From positions 145,454-209,453 of the forward strand of contig MU626267.1 of assembly GCA_025603075.1 (NCBI GenBank): DNA of 64,000 nucleotides. Direction: 5' to 3'. Under the pieces are notes generated by a model. The model was not told where the DNA came from. It saw nothing but the letters and a program-made list of their open reading frames with translations, and ran no database searches. Source of the DNA: Neoconidiobolus thromboides FSU 785. Taxonomy: Eukaryota > Entomophthoromycota > Entomophthoromycetes > Entomophthorales > Neoconidiobolaceae. The first letter of the stretch is position 1; every line of letters begins with the position of its first letter. The translations under genes and the position numbers were made by a program. Below are positions 55,273 through 64,000 of this stretch, in pieces.

Positions 55273-56130
55273 TTATGAAAAAAATAAAATTATAAAAATT
55301 AAAGCAAAAATGTAATAGAATGGTAATGGCTTATTAAAAAGTGCCAAACTTGCTGAATTTTTGGATAAAAAGGAAATGGAAGTGACTTCTACTTGTTTAG
55401 TAGCACTAATAGTAGGAATTATAGTAGATTGAGTATTAACCAAATCAATTAATTTTTTTTCACATTGAGTTTCACAATTAAAAAAAGCTTTAAGACTGGT
55501 CTCTGATTTACAGTTAAGAATACATGAAGTATTATCTTCTAACGCTTTTTTATCTACACCATAAGAAGTAAACAAGCATCCTTCATAATCTTTTTCATTC
55601 ACTTGATTAGTTGTTTCTTGACATTTTTTTAATTCGCTACCAAATAAATGTGTAATTTGACATTGACTCATACTTACTTTTAGATTATTAACTACAGGTA
55701 TTAGGCAACTATACAATTTACTTTCAAATGCAGAAACAAGAGCAATATCTTGATCTTTTATACCAACGGTTTGTTTAATACATTGTAATGAACAATCAAA
55801 GTCTTTACAACCATAATAAGTACAACTCTCCACTTTATCTCTATTTTTGGAGCCCCATTTTGTTAAAAATTGACAGGTTAATTTACTACCATCATCCATT
55901 CCTATTAATCCAATACATTTCACATAGTTCGTAAATGTTTCCTTTAGTTCTTTAGCTAATTCAGTATTGGATACTTGTGTTCCTTTTTTTGTGCTAAAAT
56001 CAATATCTTTTTCAATCTCACTTCCTCCCATACCTTCTCCTTCTCCTTCTCTTTTTGATTTATCATCATCTTGACAATTGATTAAGCTAACTAATAACCC
56101 CAATACAAATAGTACAATTAAAAACTTCAT
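55273..56130 (-). CDS. Cys-rich secreted or GPI-anchored protein, unrecognised
   Basis: Single exon, 285 residues, ATG start. A clear signal peptide (MKFLIVLFVLGLLVSLINC) is followed by an acidic/Gly stretch (KREGEGEGMGG). The mature part has about 16 cysteines in repeated short patterns such as YGCKDFDCSLQC and CILNCK, suggesting disulfide-stabilised helical repeats. The last 20 residues (LPFYYIFALIFIILFFS) are hydrophobic after a Ser-rich stretch, fitting a GPI-anchor signal or a C-terminal membrane helix. I do not recognise a family. Surface or extracellular function is inferred only from these signals. The gene is about 80 bp upstream-facing from OCA1 (divided by 79 bp) and transcribed in the same direction. 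Confidence 0.72.
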   Translation of the reverse strand: MKFLIVLFVLGLLVSLINCQDDDKSKREGEGEGMGGSEIEKDIDFSTKKGTQVSNTELAKELKETFTNYVKCIGLIGMDDGSKLTCQFLTKWGSKNRDKVESCTYYGCKDFDCSLQCIKQTVGIKDQDIALVSAFESKLYSCLIPVVNNLKVSMSQCQITHLFGSELKKCQETTNQVNEKDYEGCLFTSYGVDKKALEDNTSCILNCKSETSLKAFFNCETQCEKKLIDLVNTQSTIIPTISATKQVEVTSISFLSKNSASLALFNKPLPFYYIFALIFIILFFS

Positions 56131-56971
56131 TAAAAGGGATTTATTAAAAATTGAATATTTTAAATTAATTAAACTGTATATATATTAAAAGTATAGAAGA
56201 TATGAAATAAAATTCTTGATTTATTATCCTCAAATGAACCAATCATACGATACTCGAAGTACTCCAAGTTAACTCAATTTCAAATAGATTAATTAATTAT
56301 AAGTGAAGAGATAAAAAGGTCTTGCTTTTTTATCTTTAAATAAGTGAGTTTTATTTAAAAACTGTCTTCATTGAGAATTTTATGCTTTTGAAAAATAGCC
56401 TCAAAGAAGGTAATAGAAACTATTATTTATATGAAGCTTAAATAGACAAGCACTGTTTAGTTTGAAGCGGTTTTTTTTTAAACCATTTGTTCCATTTGTA
56501 ATTAAAATATATTTCTATTGAAGAATAAGTTACAGTTAATTCTCTTAATTCTATTTGAAATCTCGAAATTGATTATTAAACTATTTATTTCACTTTAATG
56601 ATAATATAGAGTTTAATGTTTATGTATCTATAATTATATATATTATATTATATTATGAAACTTTAAATTTCGATTTACTTTTATAATATCAGATATTAAA
56701 TCAATATTAAATTGTAATTAGGTTCTCGAAATTAGAATTTATATACAATATTTATTTATTGAATATCAACTATCTATTAATTTCAAATACTTGAAAGATA
56801 TGATGATATTAACTGTATTAAACTTTCTTTCATATTATGTTTGAATATAATATATGAGTACTTTGAGATATGTTAATTGCATAATTTGAATTTATAAAAA
56901 GTTTGTAATTATTTTGATTGTAATAATAATTTATTAAAAAACACATACCGAAATGACTAAAAGGATTCAAA
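56131..56971. other. Intergenic, AT-rich
   Basis: Promoter of the Cys-rich gene and 3' end of the peptide transporter. No further feature. Confidence 0.45.
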
Positions 56972-58585
56972 TTAAGCTTTGATACTTTGATCTACTTCAT
57001 TATTAACCAATCTAGCAGCATCTTCATCTTCTTTATGAACATACCAGTATCTACCTAAGTAAACAAAAATACACCAAAAGAAAGTAGCAATACCAATATA
57101 AATCCACATTTTAATTTGTGAATCAACAGTACGAATACCTAATTCTAATGCCATAACAAAATAATTACCAATGGCTGTGGTTAATAGCCAAATTGAAGTT
57201 GAAGAGGCTTTCATTTGACGTCCGACTTGAGTATAAGCAAATTGTACCCCAGTGGGTGATAACATAGCTTCACCTAAAGATAATATGAAGAATTGAACAA
57301 ATTGAATTGTACCATTTAAACAATTTGGACAAGCCTTAGCAGCACCTTTATCATCTTTGACTAGGGAACTTGAATTGGCCTCTACAGCATATTGTAAACA
57401 AGTAGATAAAATAAAGGCAATAATACCTAAAGCATAACCAATGACCATTCTATTTAAAATAGTAATTCTTAAATTTCTTCTTTCAAGGAAAGGATAAACG
57501 ACATAAGTCAAAGTAGGAACAAGAAGAATAATTAAAATAGAATTAAGGACAGTTGAAGCTTCAGTTGGCAAATTAATAAAACCAAAATACATATGATTCA
57601 TCTTTTCATATTGATTTTGCCATTCAGTACTCTTTTGATCATATAATGTCCAAAAGAATATAATAGGGGATAAGATAACAATGACTTTGCCTAATAAACG
57701 TGTTTCTTCAACAAATTCAGCACCTACAATCTCTTCAGAAAACTTTAGCCAATGACCTTTAGCTATTCTCTCTTGTTTACTAGCTTTAAAGTAACGTCTA
57801 GCTGCATAGATGGCTGTTTTTAATGCTTTATATGGTAAAAATTCACCAACAGGAGGTACAATACGATAATACTTAAAACCAGCAATAAAAATAATAACAG
57901 CTAAACCGAATAATAACGTTGGGAAACCAAAAGCTAAGAAGAAACATTTTTGACCAAAACAATTCACTCTTTCTTTTAAATATGGAGTAATAATTTGAGA
58001 AATTAAAGACCCTACATTAATTGAAATATAGAATAAAGAAAAGAAACGATCAATCAAAGTAGTTTGGGTAGGTAAAAACTGATCACCACCATGAGATGAT
58101 ACACATGGCTTAATTCCACCAGTACCCATAGCAATTAATACAATAGGTAAAAGATAAGTCCAAATAGGATAACTACCATAAGGAGCAATTAAATTATTAA
58201 TAGAGAATATAGATAATAAGGCATTTCCAATGAAATAAACAGCTGAGAGATAAATAATTGTATGATATTTACCTAAAAAGGAATCTGATATAGCAGCACC
58301 GAACAAGGGAAATAAGTAAATTAAACCGTTAAATAGATGTACTTGAGATTTAGCTAAAGCAGCATCAAATCCATAAGCTGTTCTTAAATACAAATTCATT
58401 AAGTTCTTGATACCATAGAAGCAGAAACGTTCTCCGAATTCATTAGGTAAAATAAAATAAACAGCTTTAGGGAATTTATCATGAGCAGCAGCTATTTTAG
58501 CATCCAATTCAGCATTGATGATGCGTTCTTGTTCTAATAATTGTAACTCTCTTTCATCTAATGTCGTATTATTTTTTTCATCCAT
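56972..58585 (-). CDS. PTR2: Proton-coupled oligopeptide transporter (PTR2/POT)
   Basis: Single exon, 537 residues from the ATG at 58585 (an earlier TTG is not a start). POT transporters import di- and tripeptides with protons across the plasma membrane. The signature in helix 1 is NEFGERFCFYGIKNLM, which carries the E-x-x-E-R-F-type proton/peptide motif (here with Gly in the third place). GTGGIKPCVSSHGGDQF and FFSLFYISINVGSLIS are the two PROSITE-type PTR2 patterns, and LSLGEAMLSPTGVQFAYTQ lies in helix 10. Twelve to fourteen membrane helices are visible with short cytosolic ends. No introns. Unlike yeast Ptr2, it lacks a long N-terminal tail. Very confident for the family. Confidence 0.93.
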   Translation of the reverse strand: MDEKNNTTLDERELQLLEQERIINAELDAKIAAAHDKFPKAVYFILPNEFGERFCFYGIKNLMNLYLRTAYGFDAALAKSQVHLFNGLIYLFPLFGAAISDSFLGKYHTIIYLSAVYFIGNALLSIFSINNLIAPYGSYPIWTYLLPIVLIAMGTGGIKPCVSSHGGDQFLPTQTTLIDRFFSLFYISINVGSLISQIITPYLKERVNCFGQKCFFLAFGFPTLLFGLAVIIFIAGFKYYRIVPPVGEFLPYKALKTAIYAARRYFKASKQERIAKGHWLKFSEEIVGAEFVEETRLLGKVIVILSPIIFFWTLYDQKSTEWQNQYEKMNHMYFGFINLPTEASTVLNSILIILLVPTLTYVVYPFLERRNLRITILNRMVIGYALGIIAFILSTCLQYAVEANSSSLVKDDKGAAKACPNCLNGTIQFVQFFILSLGEAMLSPTGVQFAYTQVGRQMKASSTSIWLLTTAIGNYFVMALELGIRTVDSQIKMWIYIGIATFFWCIFVYLGRYWYVHKEDEDAARLVNNEVDQSIKA

Positions 58586-60563
58586 TTTTTTAAAAATAAT
58601 AAACAAATTTTAATAATGTATTAACTAATCCTATTTATATTATTTTGTTGTTATTAAATTAACTTTGCTTTAACTGATGACCTTAAATAAATTCATTCCT
58701 AAATCATGCTATTGAACTTTTCGAATTCTTTTAGTAAAAATGTCTCAATTCCTTTTCTTTTTAGATTCTTAATTCTCAAGTGATCAAGATTTGCATTAAC
58801 TTGAAGAATTCGTTTCTATTGAAAATCCCGAATATATAAAAATCTTTTCTATATTATTGTCAGCATGATATAACATCAACCATAAACTAATAGTAATGAC
58901 CTCTTATTTTATTCTTTACATTGTTTTATAGTAAACTAACCTATTTAGTTTTCTTACATTATTTATTTTGTTTTTTTATTACAGCTCAATCCATCCACTT
59001 TTAAAACTTTAGAACCATTAACTTTTATAGCTTTATAAAATATTCTGAGAATGAATCCTTAATATATTCTTTGAAATTTAAGTGAAGTTTCAAACACTTA
59101 TTTCCGCTTATTTTATTATAAAACTATGTAACAATAGTATTAATAACCATCGAGTTTATATTTAAATTATTAGTAGTTATAATATCTAAAATAAATAAAC
59201 CCTTGAAGTTATAAGTTCTTATATTGAATATGAAATTAAAACCCATCAAATCAAAATTTATCAAAATAAAAGTTATTAAAGTTAACTACGTGTTATAGTT
59301 GTACTATCTATCATGTTAATGAAATATTGATAGTAGCGTATATGTAAGTCACATGAGGTTTAAGGTCCTTAAGCTTAGTGACGTATCAATTGATAAGTTA
59401 ACGTAGGGTAAGGCAAAATAACCTTAATACTTGATCAAGAATAGTGGAAAGGTTCAAAGTCCTCCTAAACAAGCGTAAGGTAAATAATATACTTTGGGCT
59501 GAATTAAATAAATTGGCATAACTAATAAAATCAAAAAGTATAGTTTATTATAGAAAATAAATAAGCAAAAACTCTCAATCAAGAGAAATCCCAAAGAAAG
59601 AGATATAATTGGTTATATACTTTGTATAAGTATAAAATGCATTAATTAACTACATTTTATGTTCATACTTAATATAAGTGCCAATAAAACTAGTAATAAC
59701 TTTGATATTGGCCTTTATATTACTTTCCGAAATGTGTTTGACCTCAATTGAACCTCCAATTATAGCATTCAACTTCAGAAAGTAGGCGATTTGATTAGCA
59801 GTCTTGATAAATGTAAATAACAATGATAGTCTAAATATATATTGAAGTTAAAACAAAATATATCAATACTTCTCTTAGTTAGTGACATATGCAATAACAA
59901 AAAAGCCATAATATAAACTGATCTTATATAGAAATTACATAATCATAATAATAATTAAAAATATTTAAATTTGGTTTACATTTTCTACGATAAAAACTAC
60001 AGTAATTGAAACCTTTAATTACTACATATTAATAATAAATCATCAACACAATCAAACATACTAAACAGCATATGTAAAGCTAATATAATTAATAATAAAA
60101 TATCTAAAATGTACAAATTACAATAAATTAATTTTATCTTGAAAATTTTATAGTTGATTTTTATTCTTTAACCTATTAACCTTAGTCAACTCCGAATATT
60201 CCCAAATATTAGTTAAAATTGTTATTTCTTTAACTACATAGCATAAGAAAAACATAGAATTTATAAGGTTAATTCCACAACTACTTAAACTTAAACTTAA
60301 ATTATAGCTTAATTCATAATCTTATATACAATGTCTACTATCTTTATCCTTAAAATTGAATTTATTTGCATAAAAGCTATTCATTAAATTTAGTAATTTT
60401 TTCTTCTAAATTGAAATTATTTTGATTAGAATTCTACTATTTTTGAAGCAAACAGCTGACCAATTTAATAAACCTTCCACCATCTAAGTGAAGTTTATTC
60501 GTTAAAAGAAAACCAATAATTTAAAAATATATATATATATTTTGGCTTATTTACATAATAGCT
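58586..60563. other. Intergenic, 2 kb, AT-rich
   Basis: Upstream of the peptide transporter and of tRNA-Lys. The section 59280-59480 is somewhat less AT-rich (for example GGTTTAAGGTCCTTAAGC and AGTGACGTATC) and could hold a non-coding RNA or an old repeat, but I found no fold or frame to support it. (TA)n occurs at about 60529-60540. Confidence 0.4.
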
Positions 60564-60636
60564 GCCTGATTAGCTCAGTCGGTAGAGCATGAGACTTTTA
60601 ATCTCAGGGTCATGGGTTCGAGCCCCATATTAGGCT
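60564..60636 (+). tRNA. tRNA-Lys(TTT)
   Basis: A 73-nt tRNA. The acceptor stem GCCTGAT pairs with ATTAGGC (one G-T pair). The D arm is GCTCAGTCGGTAGAGC, the anticodon stem TGAGA/TCTCA encloses CTTTTAA with anticodon TTT, and the T arm GGGTTCGAGCCC is canonical. No intron. Confidence 0.95.
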
Positions 60637-61198
60637 TGTATTTTATAATTTTTGCTTCTAAATATCGAAATAGTTTGTTAAATGGATGTAATGTTCTTAC
60701 TAACTGATATAGCAATAACTTTATATTATAGTTTATAAATTTCAATTTATGCATAATTATAAATAAAAAAAGTTAAAAGCAGGAAATAATAAGTCAGATA
60801 CTTAAAAACCAATTATTTTAATAAAATTGCTAGCTATTTGAAAATTAATTTAAATTTTAAGTTTTTATTTTAATAATCAAAAAACGTTAATTACATTTAT
60901 TGTTTAAACTGTATTTTTAGTTTAAAGTTATTTTAAAATCAATTTAAATATTAGCTGTATTTTAATTATCAATTATGAAATATTGCTAAAAATAAAGCAA
61001 TAAACAAGTAAAAAACAAAGTGATTATTTTTGTATAATCCTCTTTTTGGAATTAATTTATAAATACCTTACTAATGTTATTACTTATCAATTGTAAAGTT
61101 AGCTATAAAACAAATAGAACGTTCACTATTATTAAAATTTTAATTTTTATAAAAATAGAAGAACTTGTATAAACCGCCAATCTTCTATTCCATATACT
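60637..61198. other. Intergenic, AT-rich
   Basis: Between tRNA-Lys and the stop of the small membrane-protein gene. No gene or element seen. Confidence 0.45.
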
Positions 61199-61806
61199 TT
61201 AATTATTATTCCCTTCGCCAGCTTCTATCGAATGAACAACTGGTTCTACTTTGATATATGGGCTAACTTTATACTTTTTAAACGCAGTTAATAAAGTGAT
61301 TACCCCAAGTCCACCGGCTACCGATAAACTAGTGATATTCCACCAATTACCACCAAAACATAAAACACCAAACCTAAATTTAAAATATTATTATTAAATC
61401 ATATAACAATATTAAATTAGTATTATTAAATTACATAAAATAAACTAAATAAATAGGATAGAATTAGTATTCCCAGATTAAAAAAGAGTATAACATTACT
61501 TACACATTGCTCTCCCTATTGGTATCATAAATAATCTATTATATTTAATATAGGAACTCTGTAATGGAAATACTTCTGAGAATATAGTCATCATTGCAAA
61601 TAAACTAGTATAAAGATTCAATTTATTCGTAACAACTCATAGTAATGTTTATCTTACAATCTTAATATCATTAAAACAATAGAGTTAGTTGAATCTCGGA
61701 CAAATTTAGTATTATGTCTATCACTATAACTAAAAGAGTTACAAATTAATACAGCAAATACGGAGAGATTGATAATAGTGGCGAAGATTCGAAAAGCTAA
61801 AGACAT
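61199..61806 (-). CDS. Small four-helix membrane protein, COPI-associated/Tvp15-like (tentative)
   Basis: Three exons (minus: 61806-61658, 61604-61500, 61373-61199) give 142 residues. About four hydrophobic helices are visible: FATIINLSVFAVLICNSF, IVLMILRFLFAMMTIFSE, IGRAMCKFGVLCFGG and ITSLSVAGGLGVITLLTAF, followed by a polar tail. The block around an acidic residue at the end of helix 2 and PIGRAM before helix 3 resembles Golgi Tvp15/COPI-associated proteins, but the likeness is weak. The second donor is uncertain: I used GTAATG after AA because the better-looking GTAAGT four bases earlier breaks the frame. A real gene is likely; the name is tentative. Confidence 0.55.
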
Positions 61807-62510
61807 TAAACAAATAGAACTAAAGAGGATAATCAAAGTTTTTATTGATGGGATATTTATACTTTTTATTTCAATATTAAATTTAAAATTTTCTACTTAT
61901 TCTTAATGAATCGAGGTATTTTAATCAATATATTTTATTATTAGTTTCAAATAAAGTAAATGTTAGTTAAGATTCAAAGGTATAGAATTTTCATTAATGC
62001 ATAATAAACCGGTTCCACAGCCTTGGCTTTTCTTGTTGTTTCAGTATTCAGTTTGATTTAGAGAGAATAGTAACTTTGAGTACTTTTTTTGTTTATAATA
62101 AATAATAGTTAAATAAAAAAATTATTTGAATAAATTGGTTCCTTTTAATATGATTATTATAAACATTATTAAAAAATAAAATACTATTATTTCTATCAAA
62201 ATACTTAATTCCTGTTACTATTTGGGGCTGTCCTAATTGGTTTCAGAATCTACTTAGAAATTAATTCAAATTTAAAATTTTTAAATTTGTGTCCAATATG
62301 ACAGTTAAATCTAAAAAGCCTAAAATTAAATCTCTCTACTTAAAACTTATTTTAGTTGTTTCCTTTTCTTAAATAGCTAATTTTCCTAATTATATGTTTT
62401 ATATTAGTTCTGTTAGATATTTAATAGATATATAATATATAACTACATGATTATATAATTATACAAATATAGTTGACTTTATTTTTTATTGAAATAAAAA
62501 TAAAAATAAA
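61807..62510. other. Intergenic, AT-rich
   Basis: Upstream of the small membrane-protein gene and of the relic that follows. Nothing recognised. Confidence 0.4.
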
Positions 62511-64000
62511 ATGCAAACTTTCATAACTAAACTTCGAAACGGAATTTTTGAAAATTTCAGTACAATAGGCAGGAGTACACAATATAAACATTGTAATTCA
62601 TTTACATCAATTTTAAGAGCTACTTATAACAACCCAAGGTTTATGGAACTTTATAATAAAACAAAACAAAGAAAAGATATATTATCAAAGCTTACTATCA
62701 ATAATAATAAACTTAAGCAAGCAACGTATTAAAGTAATGCTTTGAGGGAAACAGGAAATAAAAATCAACAAGTAGTGTTATTATTAACTATAACTTCAGT
62801 ATATTCTTTTGATGAATGTAAAAGTTTTGGGTTTAATATAAATAGAAATCAATATAATTATTCAAAAATAAGTAATAATAAAAAAATATCAACATTGCAA
62901 CCTATTATTAAAAATACAAAAAAATTAAAGATAAGCAAATTGAAACTATTATACAACATTTACTAAATGATTCAACTATTTCATCAAGATTTAATAAAAA
63001 AAATAATGACAGTAAATATTCATCAGATAATATATATATATTAAATAAAAGTAGAAGAATGATATACAGTAAATATTTTAATGATTTAAAAGATAAAGCG
63101 GTAGCTAGGTCAACATTTTTAAATATATACCAAGTAATTTTAAAAATGCAGCAAGAAAAACGGATCTATGTAATATATGTGCTCAGTAGACAGTTAGAAA
63201 AAAGTTATTTGAAAATAAAATAAATACAGCAATAAAAAACAAAGCAGAGATAGAAGAAATTTTCAATTAAGAAGAAAAATTATACAAATTAGATGAATTA
63301 TGTGTTGATACTCAAAAAAACACATTTAATGAAACTATTAAAAATTAAATAGTAGAAGTTGTATAATGATTTTAGATTTTAGATTTTAAACAAAATATGG
63401 GAATAGGAACAAGACCACATTCAATAAATCTAGATCATTATAATAAACAAGCTATATAATTATTAGGTTTTGATGTTTTATATTTAAAAGATCATAAAAC
63501 AATAGCCAAAGTTTACTTTGATCATTTATCTGAAATATTGAATCATGACTCAGCATATGTAGGAGATTGTTTAATCGATTTAATCTCTACAGAGCTTCTA
63601 TTTAAAAAGTTCACAAAAATTAACATATGGGCAGATACAGGAAATCATTTTAGATCCCAAGAGTTCTTATATTATATGTTTAAAGAAATTCATAAAATAA
63701 ATAGTAGTTTGAATGTTAATCTTAATTTTTTTGCTGAGCATCATGGAAAAAGTATAGTTGATGGGTATTTTGGAAACCTTTTAAAATGGAAAAGTAGTTT
63801 TGAAGCGTTAGGTGAAATAGAAATATCGATCAATTAATTTCAAGATTTGAGTCTTTTATTTGCGAGCATAATAAAATTAATAACTCGACTGTTAATAATG
63901 GGAAAACAGATATAATTTTTAAAAAGTATAAAAGAAACAAAAATACAAAAAGAATAATAGAGATGCAGGGCATTAAGAAGTATTTACATGTTATTAAACA
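62511..64000 (+). mobile_element. Decayed transposase-like element, extends past the window
   Basis: A series of open segments in changing frames reads as one protein of a mobile element. The first (62511-62732) is a basic N-terminus. Next come NDSTISSRFNKK and RRMIYSKYFNDLKDK, then KTDLCNICAQ, a possible zinc knuckle. After several stops comes MGIGTRPHSINLDHYNK, GFDVLYLKDHK and an open 99-codon segment (63538-63837) with IWADTGNHFRSQEF and FFAEHHGKSIVDGYFGNL. The Asp and the HHGKS-x-x-DG block look like the catalytic core of an RNase-H-fold (DDE-like) transposase seen in uncharacterised fungal repeats. Stops TAG and TAA again fall where Gln would fit. No terminal repeats are in view; the family is not identified. 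Confidence 0.55.

Noticed and set aside
59280-59480. Possible structured non-coding RNA in the less AT-rich patch
   Set aside because: I could not find a consistent fold, conserved RNA motif or Pol III signals; composition alone is not evidence.
1-64000. CRISPR array, rRNA, bacterial operon or plasmid origin
   Set aside because: No regularly spaced repeats, rRNA signatures or bacterial gene organisation; spliceosomal introns show eukaryotic nuclear DNA.

Overview
This window is AT-rich nuclear DNA of a fungus. The evidence is a fungal Opi1-type regulator, a Zn2Cys6 transcription factor, a NoxA-type NADPH oxidase, an Oca1-type phosphatase, ATP-type PEP carboxykinase, and many short introns (about 37-110 nt) with GTAAGT-like donors and TAG acceptors. 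Genes for mitochondrial uS19, ClpP, a twin-CX9C protein and a mitochondrial carrier show that it has ordinary mitochondria. The extreme AT content, intron density, Asn-rich proteins and transposon debris fit an early-diverging, non-Dikarya lineage better than an ascomycete or basidiomycete, but I cannot name the species. Well-conserved genes end at TAA, TAG and TGA, so the standard genetic code applies.

Layout. 1-5 kb: a variant macro-domain gene, a secreted protein and an OPI1-like gene. 5-12.7 kb: gene-poor, with two long decayed Asn-rich reading frames, copies of a ~105-bp inverted-repeat element (one nested in another) and a 450-bp repeat. 12.9-19.8 kb: an Asn-rich SUN-domain protein convergent with a Zn2Cys6 factor, then a second macro-domain gene with the same unusual substitutions as the first. 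21.9-25.8 kb: uS19m, UBC9, an unrecognised protein, CHCHD2/Mix17-like and a secreted Thr-rich protein. 25.8-29.6 kb: a dense cluster of the small element plus a second 450-bp repeat copy. 29.6-32.8 kb: an MFSD10-like transporter convergent (33 bp between stops) with an 11-exon phosphoglycerate kinase. 32.9-40 kb: mostly empty, with a trihelix DNA-binding gene and tRNA-Ser. 40.2-46.5 kb: NoxA, a mitochondrial carrier and PEP carboxykinase. 48.8-58.6 kb: mitochondrial ClpP (with a 6-nt microexon) convergent with NAR1, a small zinc-ribbon-like protein, a second tRNA-Ser, OCA1-like phosphatase, a Cys-rich secreted protein and a peptide transporter. 60.5-64 kb: tRNA-Lys, a small membrane protein and a decayed DDE-like transposase relic running off the window.

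Functional links are loose, as usual in fungi. PGK, PEPCK and the mitochondrial carrier belong to central carbon metabolism and gluconeogenesis. UBC9 and the SUMO-interaction-like motif of macro protein 2 could be connected. Apart from close convergent pairs there is no clear gene cluster. The most noteworthy signals are the paralogous macro domains lacking the usual catalytic residues, the long reading frames broken almost only where one C-to-T or G-to-A change turns Gln or Trp into stop, the small-element family of about 18 copies with nesting, and the two repeat/transposase relics whose families I could not settle.
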